Assembly (NCBI GenBank): GCA_023229685.1
Contig: JALNYT010000001.1
Span: 62,001 to 126,000 of the forward strand
Direction of reading: 5' to 3'
DNA from: Sulfuritalea sp.
GTDB taxonomy: Bacteria > Pseudomonadota > Gammaproteobacteria > Burkholderiales > Rhodocyclaceae
Length of the DNA: 64,000 bases
The position numbers and the translations under genes are program-made. Below the pieces are notes generated by a model. That model was not told the origin of the DNA. It did not search any database and saw nothing but the letters and a program-made list of their open reading frames with translations. Each line of letters opens with the position of its first letter. The first letter of the stretch is position 1. Positions 16,570 to 25,342 of the stretch are shown here, piece by piece.

Positions 16570-17367
16570 CTATCGCCTGGGCATCGTCACGGGCATGCTT
16601 TCCTGCAGCGCCGTCATCTCTTTGATGGCCTGCTCCGTGGCGGCCTTGTCGCCCGATTGTTGGGCCTTTTCAAGCTTCTTGCTGGCCACCTCCATCTGCT
16701 TGCCCCAGTCCTGCGCTTTGGCAACATCTACGCTGACTGCACCTTTGGGCGTTTCGATCGACACCTTGCCGGTCGGCGCCGCACTCATGTTCAGGGTCGG
16801 GGCGCCGCCGACGGCACCCAGAATTGTTCCGGCAATCACACCCACGACAATCGCGCAGACCACCAGTACTGCCGTGTAAGGCAGAGACTTTTCCTGCGGC
16901 ACTTTCATCAACGTCGGCACACCCAGGTAAAGCAGGTAGAGGGAGTAGAGCGAGGCCACGAGAGTCAATACGCCCAGCGCCGGAACAATGGCGAAGATGC
17001 CACCCACCATGGCAGCAGTACTGCTGTAGGCCACCAGTTTCAGGGCATTCTGCGGATTCTTCTGTCCGCCGAACGCGGGCGCCAGTGCATCGGCAATTAA
17101 TCCCATGACATAGACCATCGCCAGCGCCAGGCCATATCCCAGCACCATCTGGACCAGACCGGTCATTATGGGCACCCGCACCGAGACGCCGAAGGCACTG
17201 GCGCCAAACACCGACATGCCGACAAATCCGGCCACCGCCTGGATGGCGGCGAGAATCATGATGTATTGCGTGTAAAGGGCCGCCGTACTGGTATCTTCCG
17301 TCTCGATGACCGGCCAGGCTGTCTTCGGCGTGAGAAGGATTTCCTTGACGCGTTGGATGATGTTCAT
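16570..17367 (-). CDS. Yip1-domain inner-membrane protein
   Basis: The protein has 265 residues. A start typical of bacterial Yip1 proteins (MNIIQRVKEILLTPKTAWPV) leads into about five hydrophobic segments (residues ~30-190). A soluble C-terminal tail ends in a Lys/Gln-rich stretch that may coil (KAQDWGKQMEVASKKLEKAQ). The role is unknown. The region to the next, divergent gene (17368-17594) is AT-richer than its surroundings and probably holds both promoters. Confidence 0.8.
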   Translation of the reverse strand: MNIIQRVKEILLTPKTAWPVIETEDTSTAALYTQYIMILAAIQAVAGFVGMSVFGASAFGVSVRVPIMTGLVQMVLGYGLALAMVYVMGLIADALAPAFGGQKNPQNALKLVAYSSTAAMVGGIFAIVPALGVLTLVASLYSLYLLYLGVPTLMKVPQEKSLPYTAVLVVCAIVVGVIAGTILGAVGGAPTLNMSAAPTGKVSIETPKGAVSVDVAKAQDWGKQMEVASKKLEKAQQSGDKAATEQAIKEMTALQESMPVTMPRR

Positions 17368-17594
17368 GGCGACCCTTTCGTTTCGATAAGGTGAGTTTAT
17401 TATGTAATTGAATTATGCGCGTAGCAAGCGGTTTCGAGTTGATTTAACAGGACGCAGGAAACAAGCCTGGCGTTTCGCGCGAGAATTGCGACCAAATGAT
17501 CACGTTGGACAGAAGCTCGGAATAGTCGGCGAAAGCGTTCGAAGCCAAGCCCGATTTCGGGTTGGGCCAATATCGTGAGACAGGAGAATTCGTT

Positions 17595-19733
17595 ATGCGG
17601 CCGCTCCGGTTCATATTGTTGATTTGCTCTTTCGTCGTCGCGACGACAGCCATGGCGCAGTCCCTTTCCGGAACCTACCGCCTTGTGCAGGACAGCACCG
17701 GCAAGCAGCCCAGGGACCGCGCCACCATCGACATAGCCTTCAAGCCGGGCGGCGCCTTCACCATCAAAGCCACCATGCCGGGACAAACGGTGGATGACAC
17801 CGGGACGTATCGCATTTCCGGGCAGACGCTCACCATCGACTTCAAGGACATGGAACAGGGCCACCAGAGTGGGCCCTATTCGATTTCCGGTGAAACACTC
17901 ACGCTTCCCTTCAAGATGCTTAGCGCGGGCGCGGGATCCTCGACCTGGCGGCTGGTGACGGGAGCACCGCCGTCCGTCGCATCTTCTGCGGTAAGTAGCG
18001 CGAGTGCCGCTGCGGGCTCCGTTGCGGAAATTCTCGCGCGCACGCTCAAGGACTCACAGGGCGGCGACAACGTGCGCCAGCGGGGCGAGATCGATCAGCG
18101 CAGCACAGCGCGCGCCGCGGCCTACCATGGCGGGGCGGCACAGGCCTACTACGTGCAGGGCACGATTTTTTTCATGAAGCGCTATTACAAGGAGGCCTGG
18201 TACGCATTCGCCAAGGCCTCGTCGCTGGCCCCGCAAAACGCCGTTTACCTCAACAACCTAGCAATGGTCTTGCTGGAACTCGGACGTTTGCCGGACGCGC
18301 GCGGCATCCTCGATTGGGTTGTGAAGAACTATCCCAACCTGGATCCGCCGTGGGGCAACCTCGGCGCCGGCTGCCTGAAGCTGCACGACACCGCTTGCGC
18401 TTCGACCGCGTTCCAGCGCGCGATGGCCCTCGCCCCGGAAAATGGCCTCTATGCCTATGGCTACGCCAAGGTGCTCGCAGCGCAAGGGCGCGACGACGAA
18501 GCGAAGAGCTACTACACGCAGGCATTCCAGAAAGGCTACGGCGGCTCGGGCAAGGAGGGTGCTTCCGCGGCTGACGCGGGTGGCGGGACGGCAGCGGCTT
18601 CGACTGCCGGCGCGAGCGGTCGCAGCGCAGCGGCTGCGCGCAGCAGCAGACCGGGCAGTGCCGGGACAGATCGCAAGGACAGAATTCCCGAGGCGTGGGT
18701 GGGCCGCTACCAGGCGCGCTACATCCGCGCCACTTCCGGCATGGACGGGGACAGCCAGACCGCTTTCGGCAAGGGAATGACGCAAACCACGATGAACTTG
18801 AAGACGATGGCCTGCGCCCAGCAATTCTCGCTGGACATCTCGGCTTCGGGCGCGATCGAGGGTGGGGGGCGCATCATGTACGTGTATCAGGGCACATCCG
18901 CGAACGCCGCAGCGATGCTCGGGGCGGGCATGCCCGGCGCCGGAGGCTATGCGGCCAACCTCAAGGATGGCAAGCAATTCCGGGACTGGACGTTCTCGGG
19001 CCGTGTCTCCCCCGATGGCGCGGTCGAGATCAACGGCATCCCCAACGAACCGATGGACATGCTCAACGTGGGCAAGTGGGAGAAGCGGAAACCCTGGTCG
19101 GCTCTGCCGCCTGACGGTCCGGGTGCGGCGATGCGCGGTCCGTTTCATATGATCTTGTCCAGTGAGCGCGGCGGGCCGCCGGCGATCCGCGTGGATCAGT
19201 TTCTGGCGCTGGGCGATGCGCTCATCAAGCGTGTTCACTATCAGGCATACATTTTCAAGAGCGATTCCGCGGTAACCCCTGACTGCAAAGCCACCGAAGC
19301 GGTGAAGGCCAAGTGCCCAGCGAGCGAGTACCTGAAAACCAAGGTCAATATCGGCGTGGATGGCATCGGCACGATCGAGTCTTCCCGGGACCTGGGGAAG
19401 GGCATGAAGTCGGGCGAAGCGACCACCACGTCCAAGATCGGCGGCAAAGCGGGCGTGGACTCGGACGGCAACATGAGCATCGAGGGTGGCTGGGGAGCCA
19501 TAGTGGGCTCGGCGCAATTCAAGCCGACCGATGGTTCGTATCAATTCACCATGGGAACCGCAGTCGAAACACCCGGCCCGGTCAAACTATCCGAGAAGAT
19601 CGAAGTCGTTTACGACAGTGCCTGCGGCTGGGGTGTCAAGGCCACGGCAGGTGTCGGCGCCGGCGCCAGCGCGAGCACCGGCACTGCCGGCGCGAGCGTC
19701 GAAGGGGCGATCTACTTCAACAAGGGGGTCTGA
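17595..19733 (+). CDS. Secreted lipocalin-like/TPR protein of unknown function
   Basis: The protein has 712 residues from the ATG at 17595 (AGGAG 8 bp upstream; the frame is open 11 codons further). A signal peptide (RPLRFILLICSFVVATTAMA) is followed by a beta-rich lipocalin-like segment (SLSGTYRLVQDS...GTYRISGQTLTIDF). Three or so TPR units (LNNLAMVLLELGRLPDARGI; FQRAMALAPENGLYAYGYAK) come next. An Ala/Ser/Gly/Arg linker and a ~350-residue C-terminal region of no known family complete it. It ends in a Gly/Ala-rich strand (GVGAGASASTGTAGA). Periplasmic or surface location is likely. Confidence 0.75.
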   Translation: MRPLRFILLICSFVVATTAMAQSLSGTYRLVQDSTGKQPRDRATIDIAFKPGGAFTIKATMPGQTVDDTGTYRISGQTLTIDFKDMEQGHQSGPYSISGETLTLPFKMLSAGAGSSTWRLVTGAPPSVASSAVSSASAAAGSVAEILARTLKDSQGGDNVRQRGEIDQRSTARAAAYHGGAAQAYYVQGTIFFMKRYYKEAWYAFAKASSLAPQNAVYLNNLAMVLLELGRLPDARGILDWVVKNYPNLDPPWGNLGAGCLKLHDTACASTAFQRAMALAPENGLYAYGYAKVLAAQGRDDEAKSYYTQAFQKGYGGSGKEGASAADAGGGTAAASTAGASGRSAAAARSSRPGSAGTDRKDRIPEAWVGRYQARYIRATSGMDGDSQTAFGKGMTQTTMNLKTMACAQQFSLDISASGAIEGGGRIMYVYQGTSANAAAMLGAGMPGAGGYAANLKDGKQFRDWTFSGRVSPDGAVEINGIPNEPMDMLNVGKWEKRKPWSALPPDGPGAAMRGPFHMILSSERGGPPAIRVDQFLALGDALIKRVHYQAYIFKSDSAVTPDCKATEAVKAKCPASEYLKTKVNIGVDGIGTIESSRDLGKGMKSGEATTTSKIGGKAGVDSDGNMSIEGGWGAIVGSAQFKPTDGSYQFTMGTAVETPGPVKLSEKIEVVYDSACGWGVKATAGVGAGASASTGTAGASVEGAIYFNKGV

Positions 19734-20005
19734 CAGGAGTCGGCTGTGTTTGTCGCGATCACCGCCGAGCCGGGTTGGCTGCTGGCGCTTCACCGAAAGG
19801 TATGAAGGGTGAGTGAGCTTGCGGAATATTGTGACGACGGAATCTTGACCCGTCCTGTGGCAATAACGGGGCGGCCGGTTTTGAGTGTCTGCCATTGGCA
19901 AATGCCGACGGCCGTCTTTGAGCGAAAGCAACCAATCAGTTTCCATATGTCTTCTGACGGGATAAGGTCGAGAGCACCAAGTCGAAGAATTACAGGAAAG
20001 CCGCT
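19734..20005. other. Intergenic region, nothing recognised
   Basis: About 270 bp between the TPR gene and the next small gene. No repeat or promoter of note is seen. Confidence 0.45.
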
Positions 20006-20401
20006 GTGCCTGATTTAAGACAATCCCTGATTGGCAAACTCAGTGGTGCCGGGTGGGCAACCCAGTCCCAAGGCGATCTACTGACGGCCGAGAAGTTGGT
20101 CATCCAGGCAAAGTGGCTGCTTGGAAGTCGTCGAGTCAGGCATCGCCTGCTTATGCGCCTGTACGCATCTACCCGTTCCTTGGTGCTGCAGGAAACAGCT
20201 ACAGAGATCACGATCGGTATTCCCCCACCCTCTTTCAGCTTCACCGCTACAAAGCAAAAGGGGCGGAAAGTTATGGAGAATCGAATCGATACGGGGATCG
20301 GTGGTGGCGGCGAACTGCGCTATGGAGAGATTCGCAAGTGGCTTGAGCAGGAGTGCGCCCGTCAAGATTGGACATTTCAGCTGAAAATCGGATCTCCTTG
20401 A
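20006..20401 (+). CDS. Hypothetical protein, 131 residues
   Basis: A GTG start at 20006 follows AGGAAA. The sequence looks coding (balanced composition, ordered charge pattern): an Arg/Leu-rich N-terminal half, then TATEITIGIPPPSFSFTATK and a C-terminal GGGGELRYGEIRKWLEQEC. No family is recognised with certainty. It stands alone between the TPR gene and alanine dehydrogenase, on the opposite strand from the latter. Confidence 0.5.
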   Translation: MPDLRQSLIGKLSGAGWATQSQGDLLTAEKLVIQAKWLLGSRRVRHRLLMRLYASTRSLVLQETATEITIGIPPPSFSFTATKQKGRKVMENRIDTGIGGGGELRYGEIRKWLEQECARQDWTFQLKIGSP

Positions 20402-20605
20402 CTCTGTATGTCTTCGTCTTGTTCAGTCTGCGAATAGCTTCCAACTCTGCAGGTGCTGTCTCTTGACAGGTACTTCGCACGTGTCGGCTCAGGGTCGATT
20501 GCCGAAGCTGGCGCTTGCCGATAGCGGTCATTGCTCTCCCGGGCGTGATGACAGGTGACCAACGACTGGTTGCGCAGGTTCGAGCCGTGATCTTCGCGGT
20601 TCTGG

Positions 20606-21721
20606 TCAGGTCGCGACAAAATCCGCGGGCGGTTTGAAGGTCTTGCCGAGCGCCGCTGCCACGACCGGGTGGGTGATCTCCCCGGCGCAAACGTTGAGTC
20701 CGTTGGCCAGGCCGGGGGCGACCCGTAGCGCCTGTTTCCAGCCCTTGTCGGCCAGCGCCCGCACGGAGGGCAAGGTGGCGTTGTTGAGCGCCAGGGTCGA
20801 GGTCAGCGGCACGGCGCCGGGCATGTTGGCGACGCAATAGTGCAGTACGCCTTCCTCGACGAAAACCGGATCGGCGTGTGTCGTCGGGTGTGAAGTTTCG
20901 CAGCAGCCACCCTGGTCGATGGCGACATCAACAATCACCGCGCCGCGCTGCATCTTCTGCAGCAGTGCACGATCGATCAGCTTCGGCGCCACGCCTCCAG
21001 GCTGCAGAACTGCGCCGATTACCAGATCGGCGCCGCACACCGACTCCTCGATTGCCGCCGCGCTGGCCATCAGCGTGCGCACGCGTCCCGGATATTCCCG
21101 TTCGAGCGCATCGAGACGCGTCCGTGTGCGGGCGATGATCGTCACCGCGGCATCCAGCCCCACCGCCATGCGCGCCGCATGGGAACCCACGGTGCCGGCG
21201 CCGAGGATGGTGACGCGCCCCGGGGCAACACCGGGAACCCCGCCCAGCAGCACGCCGCGCCCGCCATGGGGCTTCTCGAGAAAGTGCGCGCCAGCCTGCA
21301 CGGCCATGCGTCCGGCCACGGCAGACATCGGCGCCAGCAGCGGCAGTTTGCCGTCACGGTCGGTCACCGTTTCGTAGGCGATGGCGATGCAGCCTGAGCG
21401 CAGAAGTGCTTCGGCCTGGCGCAAGTCCGGGGCGAGGTGCAGGTAGGTGAACAGCACCTGGCCCGGCCGCAGGAAGGCGAACTCGGCCGCCTGCGGCTCC
21501 TTGACCTTGACCACCAGTTCGGCCGCCCAGGCCTCCGCTGCGCCGGCCACCACCTGTACGCCGGCCGCCGCGTACTCGGCATCGCTGAAGCCTATCGGAG
21601 CTCCGGCGCCCGTCTGCACGACGACATCGTGACCGGCGGCGCACAGATCCCGCACCGACGCCGGAACCAGGCCAACGCGGAACTCGCCGGATTTGATTTC
21701 ACCGGGAACACCGATACGCAT
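20606..21721 (-). CDS. ald: Alanine dehydrogenase
   Basis: The protein has 371 residues, the family length; the ATG follows GGAG at 6 bp. The start MRIGVPGEIKSGEFRVGLVP, the NAD-binding GAGTVGSHAARMA and the substrate region DVAIDQGGCCETSHPTTH identify it. It catalyses reversible oxidative deamination of L-alanine to pyruvate, NADH and ammonium in the cytoplasm. It sits near the PFOR-Rnf operon, to which it could supply pyruvate, but the divergent hemerythrin gene separates them, so co-transcription is not suggested. Confidence 0.95.
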   Translation of the reverse strand: MRIGVPGEIKSGEFRVGLVPASVRDLCAAGHDVVVQTGAGAPIGFSDAEYAAAGVQVVAGAAEAWAAELVVKVKEPQAAEFAFLRPGQVLFTYLHLAPDLRQAEALLRSGCIAIAYETVTDRDGKLPLLAPMSAVAGRMAVQAGAHFLEKPHGGRGVLLGGVPGVAPGRVTILGAGTVGSHAARMAVGLDAAVTIIARTRTRLDALEREYPGRVRTLMASAAAIEESVCGADLVIGAVLQPGGVAPKLIDRALLQKMQRGAVIVDVAIDQGGCCETSHPTTHADPVFVEEGVLHYCVANMPGAVPLTSTLALNNATLPSVRALADKGWKQALRVAPGLANGLNVCAGEITHPVVAAALGKTFKPPADFVAT

Positions 21722-21833
21722 CTTCGTCTCCTTGTCTGTCTGCGGGCCTGGAGCAAGTATGCACCGGCCTCCCGATTCGGCAAGAGTTCGAATGCTTGTC
21801 CGGGTCTCACCCGCTAGGTGCTACCATTTCACC

Positions 21834-22220
21834 ATGATCGAATGGAATCTTGCCCTCAGCACAGGCGTTCCGCTACTCGACGAGCACCACCAGAAGATTT
21901 TCGAGTGGCTCACGGAACTGGAAAGCGCCGCCCTCGACAAGCGCACGCTGTTCAGCGTCTACGCGCTCGTTCGCTTGAAGCACTACACGCGGGATCACTT
22001 CGCGGCAGAAGAAGCCCTGATGAAGTCGGCGGGCTATCCCGATCTGACCCGACACATGGCAGAGCATGCTGCGTTTCGCGCCAGACTGGGTGAACTGCAG
22101 CTCAAGTCAATCGGACAGGACATCTCGACGGACACCGTGAAACTTCTCAGTGACTGGCTCACGCATCACATCACCAAGACGGACATGGCGTACGTGCCCT
22201 ACATGAAGCAACCGAAATAG
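21834..22220 (+). CDS. Bacteriohemerythrin
   Basis: The protein has 128 residues from the ATG at 21834, where the family start MIEWNLALSTGVPLLDEHHQ begins; the open frame upstream is not coding. The di-iron ligands are visible as HHQKIFEW, HYTRDHFAAEE, HMAEHAAF and HHITKTDMAYVPYM. It binds O2 reversibly and probably scavenges or senses oxygen near oxygen-sensitive enzymes, in keeping with the neighbouring PFOR-Rnf operon. It is divergent from ald with a short shared intergenic region. Confidence 0.93.
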   Translation: MIEWNLALSTGVPLLDEHHQKIFEWLTELESAALDKRTLFSVYALVRLKHYTRDHFAAEEALMKSAGYPDLTRHMAEHAAFRARLGELQLKSIGQDISTDTVKLLSDWLTHHITKTDMAYVPYMKQPK

Positions 22221-22301
22221 ACCGCAGCGGCAGACACTCCACACTCGGGGCAAGTCCCCGGCAAGCGGCAGGGGAAGACGCAGTGCGCGGATTGCCAGCG
22301 C

Positions 22302-23159
22302 TCAGTACAGCACTTCGCTCCAGCGTCCGCTGGAGACCAGTTCGGCGCGGGCCGCCGTCCACTTGTCGGTCGAACCGGCGAGGCTGACCATGGCCTTTTC
22401 CACCGTATCGAGCATGTTCGCGGTGCCGGCGACAAACACCCGCGTGTCCGGCCGCTTGATCATCTCCCAAACTTCCTCCGCGTTCTGCTCCAATGCCTGA
22501 TCGAGCGCTGCCGGCGCGTCGAAATGCGGTTTGGGGCTGACCGCCTGAAAGGCCCTGAAGGTCGGCTGGTCGAAGTAGTTGGCGAGGTCGTTGTTCTCGT
22601 CGTTCATGTAAAGCATTTCCAGCGGGCTGCGCGCGCCATAGAACAGCCGCACCCTGCCCTTCCAGCCGCCGACCTTTTCGTAGATCTGGCGGATCAGGGT
22701 GCGAAACGGCGCGATACCGGTGCCCATGCCCAGCATCAGGATGTCGGCGCTCTTGTCCTCGGGGATGACGAACGGGTAGCCGACCGGGCCGGCGAATTCG
22801 AGAACGTCGCCGGGACGCATGTCGCACAGGTAGTTCGAGGCCACACCCTTGTATTCCTCGCCGTTGAACTCGTCGATGTAGGAACAGCGCCTCACACAGA
22901 TGGCGAATTCGGTCGCATCGGCCTGCCGCTCCAGATCCATCACCGAGTACAGACGGGCATGATACCGGTTGCCGTATTGCCCCGGCGCGAGGACGCGGAT
23001 GCAGTTGCCCGGCACGCCGCCGAAGGACAGGTCACCGGTGCGGAACACCAGATGCCGTACCTCCTCGCGCGAAGTGGCGGGCGTGATGCGGCGCGACTGG
23101 GTCAGAACGGCGGAATAGCTCTTGGCCGGAGGGGGTGCAGGCGGCTTCGGGATCGGCAT
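22302..23159 (-). CDS. Ferredoxin-NADP+ reductase-like flavoprotein
   Basis: The protein has 285 residues; the ATG follows GGAG at 8 bp. A proline-rich N-terminus precedes an FAD-binding barrel with RLYSVMD (RxYS-type FAD motif). The NAD(P)-binding lobe has MLGMGTGIAPFRTLIRQIYE and the C-terminal FVAGTANMLDTVEKAM. The form is close to plant-type FNR. As last gene of the rnf/PFOR operon it could link the ferredoxin pool to NADPH. Whether NADP or NAD is used cannot be settled here. It ends without the usual C-terminal aromatic stack except for VLY. Confidence 0.85.
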   Translation of the reverse strand: MPIPKPPAPPPAKSYSAVLTQSRRITPATSREEVRHLVFRTGDLSFGGVPGNCIRVLAPGQYGNRYHARLYSVMDLERQADATEFAICVRRCSYIDEFNGEEYKGVASNYLCDMRPGDVLEFAGPVGYPFVIPEDKSADILMLGMGTGIAPFRTLIRQIYEKVGGWKGRVRLFYGARSPLEMLYMNDENNDLANYFDQPTFRAFQAVSPKPHFDAPAALDQALEQNAEEVWEMIKRPDTRVFVAGTANMLDTVEKAMVSLAGSTDKWTAARAELVSSGRWSEVLY

Positions 23160-23183
23160 GGCATTGGCTCCGAAAAGGGTTGA

Positions 23184-23390
23184 TTAGCGGGCGGGGTCGA
23201 CGTCATCACCGGCGCAGGCGGCATCGCTACAGCCGCTGCCGGCGGAGCAGCTGCCGCACTTGCTGTTGTCGCGGAACGGTCCCAGTTGCGGATTCCTCGC
23301 GGCAAAACGCCGGTACAGGCGCTCGACGGCAATGCCGGTGAGCATGATGGCGAAGATGACGCCGATAGTCACAAGGTAGGTGGTCATCAT
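23184..23390 (-). CDS. Small Cys-rich single-span membrane protein in rnf operon
   Basis: The protein has 68 residues. The ATG at 23390 overlaps the rnfA stop by 4 bp, so it is translationally coupled. One transmembrane helix (TTYLVTIGVIFAIMLTGIAV) is followed by a basic stretch and a cysteine cluster (KCGSCSAGSGCSDAAC). The layout recalls NqrM, the small factor needed to insert the iron centre between NqrD and NqrE, and FeoB-associated Cys-rich proteins. RnfA and RnfE are homologous to NqrE and NqrD, so a role in metal-centre assembly is a reasonable inference. Direct homology to NqrM is not shown. Confidence 0.7.
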   Translation of the reverse strand: MMTTYLVTIGVIFAIMLTGIAVERLYRRFAARNPQLGPFRDNSKCGSCSAGSGCSDAACAGDDVDPAR

Positions 23391-23965
23391 CCACCCAACC
23401 CGGCAAAGCCCATGAAAGACAGCGAGAGGATACCGGCCAGCATCAGCGACAGGGCGGTGCCCTGTGCCAGGTCGGGGACATTGGACAGCTGCAGACGCTC
23501 GCGCACGCTGGCCATCAGCACCAGCGCCAGAGTGAAGCCGAGGCCACCACCGACGCTGAAGGTGACGGACTGGACGAAGTCGTATTCGCGCGCGGTCTGG
23601 AACAGCGCGACGCCGAGTACGGCGCAGTTGGTGGTGATCAATGGCAGGTAGATGCCGAGCGCGCGGAACAGGACCGGGCTGTATTTCTTCAGCACCATTT
23701 CGACCAGTTGCACCGACGATGCGATGATCACGATGTATGAAATCAGGCGCAGGAATTCGAGATGGAAGTAGCCCAGTAGCAGGTTCAGCCCGTAGGCGCA
23801 AAGCGAGGCCACCAGCATCACGAAAGTGGTCGCCACGCCCATCGGGAAAGCCGTGTCGAGCCGACCGGAAACGCCGAGGAAGGGGCATAGGCCGAGGAAC
23901 ATCGCCAGCACGAAGTTGTTGGCGAGCAGCGCATTGACGAAGATCTGGAAGGCGGTCTCATGCAT
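23387..23965 (-). CDS. rnfA: Rnf complex subunit RnfA
   Basis: The protein has 192 residues with six hydrophobic helices. It carries NNFVLAMFLGLCPFLGVSG and ITTNCAVLGVALF, the two conserved Cys-containing helices that ligand the intramembrane iron centre shared with RnfE. It overlaps the rnfE end by 8 bp. Final membrane subunit of the ferredoxin:NAD+ oxidoreductase. Confidence 0.96.
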   Translation of the reverse strand: MHETAFQIFVNALLANNFVLAMFLGLCPFLGVSGRLDTAFPMGVATTFVMLVASLCAYGLNLLLGYFHLEFLRLISYIVIIASSVQLVEMVLKKYSPVLFRALGIYLPLITTNCAVLGVALFQTAREYDFVQSVTFSVGGGLGFTLALVLMASVRERLQLSNVPDLAQGTALSLMLAGILSLSFMGFAGLGG

Positions 23966-24596
23966 TCTGGGTGGCCTCCGTCAGCCTGCGCTGCTTCCTG
24001 CGCTCGATCCAGGAGAACAACAACAGCCAGCCGCCGAGCACGAAGAAACCGCCGGGCGGCAGCACCATGATCACCCAGGGCTGGAAGTCGGGGCCGAACA
24101 GGGAAACCCCGAACAACGAGCCGGCGCCGAGGATTTCGCGCACCGCGCCGAGCGCGAACAGGCCGATGACGAAGCCGATGCCCATCCCCGTCGCGTTGAC
24201 CATTGCCGGCAGCGGCGGATTCTTTGCCGCGTGCGCTTCGGCGCGGCCGAGGATGATGCAGTTCACCACGATCAGCTGGATGAAGGCGCCCAGCGCATCG
24301 TAGAGCGCCAGGCTGATGGCCTGGATGGCGTAATCGACGACCGTGACGAAGGTGGCGATGATGACGATGTAGATGGCGATGCGCACCTCCTTCGGCACGA
24401 TTTTGCGCATCATCGACACCAGCCCGCAGGAGCACACCAGCACGAACAGCGTGGCCAGTCCCATCGACAGCGCATTCACCGCGGAAACGGTCACCGCCAG
24501 CGTCGGGCACATGCCCAGCACCATGACGAACACCGGGTTCTGGCGCCAGACGCCCTCCATGAATTCATCCCATGTCTTTGTCGTGGCCGGATTCAT
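23958..24596 (-). CDS. rnfE: Rnf complex subunit RnfE
   Basis: The protein has 212 residues from the ATG at 24596, which overlaps the rnfG stop by 4 bp. It contains RQNPVFVMVLGMCPTLAVT and LIVVNCIILGRAEAHAAKNP, the conserved Cys helices. It is an integral membrane partner of RnfA. Confidence 0.95.
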   Translation of the reverse strand: MNPATTKTWDEFMEGVWRQNPVFVMVLGMCPTLAVTVSAVNALSMGLATLFVLVCSCGLVSMMRKIVPKEVRIAIYIVIIATFVTVVDYAIQAISLALYDALGAFIQLIVVNCIILGRAEAHAAKNPPLPAMVNATGMGIGFVIGLFALGAVREILGAGSLFGVSLFGPDFQPWVIMVLPPGGFFVLGGWLLLFSWIERRKQRRLTEATQNA

Positions 24597-25342
24597 GATT
24601 TGCTCGCAAGTTTGTCGAGGTTGGGAACCAGGCGCGGCAGCAAGGCCTGCGCCGAATCGTTGATGGCCTTGCCGACTGCGCGCGAGGTGATGGTGGCGCC
24701 GGCGATGGCGTCGATCTGCCAGGGGTTGGCCTTGGTGCCGTGCTTCACCGTCTTGACCTCGTTGGCCAGCGTGGCTAGATCCGCGCTGAGCTTGGCGTCG
24801 AGGGCCTTGAAGTTGGCGAGGAAGTCCTTGTCGGTGATGATCTTGTCGCCGATGCCCGGCGTCTCGCGCATGGCGACGACACCGATGCCGACCACGCACT
24901 GACAGGAGGGCGAATAGCCGAACATGATGCGCACGGTGTCGGCGTAGCCCTTGGCGGCGCCCTCGGCGGCAATGCCGGCGAGCTGGCCGCGCTCGTCATA
25001 GGCGGCAAAGAACTTGACGGCGCCCGGCGCGATCGGCGTGTCGCCAGCGCCGACTCTGGGCTCGATGCCGCCGGCGGGCAGCGCCAGATATTCGACGATC
25101 GATTTGGCTGCCGGGATCACCTTGAACACCGCCCGCTCGGTGGCGATGCGCTTGTTGGCGGCGACTGCGTCGTAGGTGCTCTGGTAGGCGCCGACGATGA
25201 TCAGGCCGCAGATGGCGGAGACCAGGCCCATGGTGCGGATCATCGCCGTGGTCGGCGTGACCTGCGGCGGCGGCGAAGCGCTGCCGGCCGGCGCAGGATG
25301 GCAGCCGGAGACAACGACAGGCGGGTTGGCTGGCTTGGTCAT
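24593..25342 (-). CDS. rnfG: Rnf complex flavoprotein subunit RnfG
   Basis: The protein has 249 residues; the ATG at 25342 overlaps the rnfD stop by 4 bp. It has one N-terminal membrane span (IRTMGLVSAICGLIIVGAYQ) and a periplasmic FMN-binding domain ending in AIAGATITSRAVG, where the threonine of the SGAT-type motif carries covalent FMN in the family. The N-terminal ~30 residues are proline-rich and longer than usual. ApbE, which attaches the flavin, is not encoded in the window. Confidence 0.93.
   Translation of the reverse strand: MTKPANPPVVVSGCHPAPAGSASPPPQVTPTTAMIRTMGLVSAICGLIIVGAYQSTYDAVAANKRIATERAVFKVIPAAKSIVEYLALPAGGIEPRVGAGDTPIAPGAVKFFAAYDERGQLAGIAAEGAAKGYADTVRIMFGYSPSCQCVVGIGVVAMRETPGIGDKIITDKDFLANFKALDAKLSADLATLANEVKTVKHGTKANPWQIDAIAGATITSRAVGKAINDSAQALLPRLVPNLDKLASKS

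Noticed and set aside
17400..17864. A 154-codon reverse-strand frame at the start of the TPR gene
   Set aside because: No ribosome-binding site or family; it overlaps the promoter and signal-peptide region of the clear plus-strand gene.
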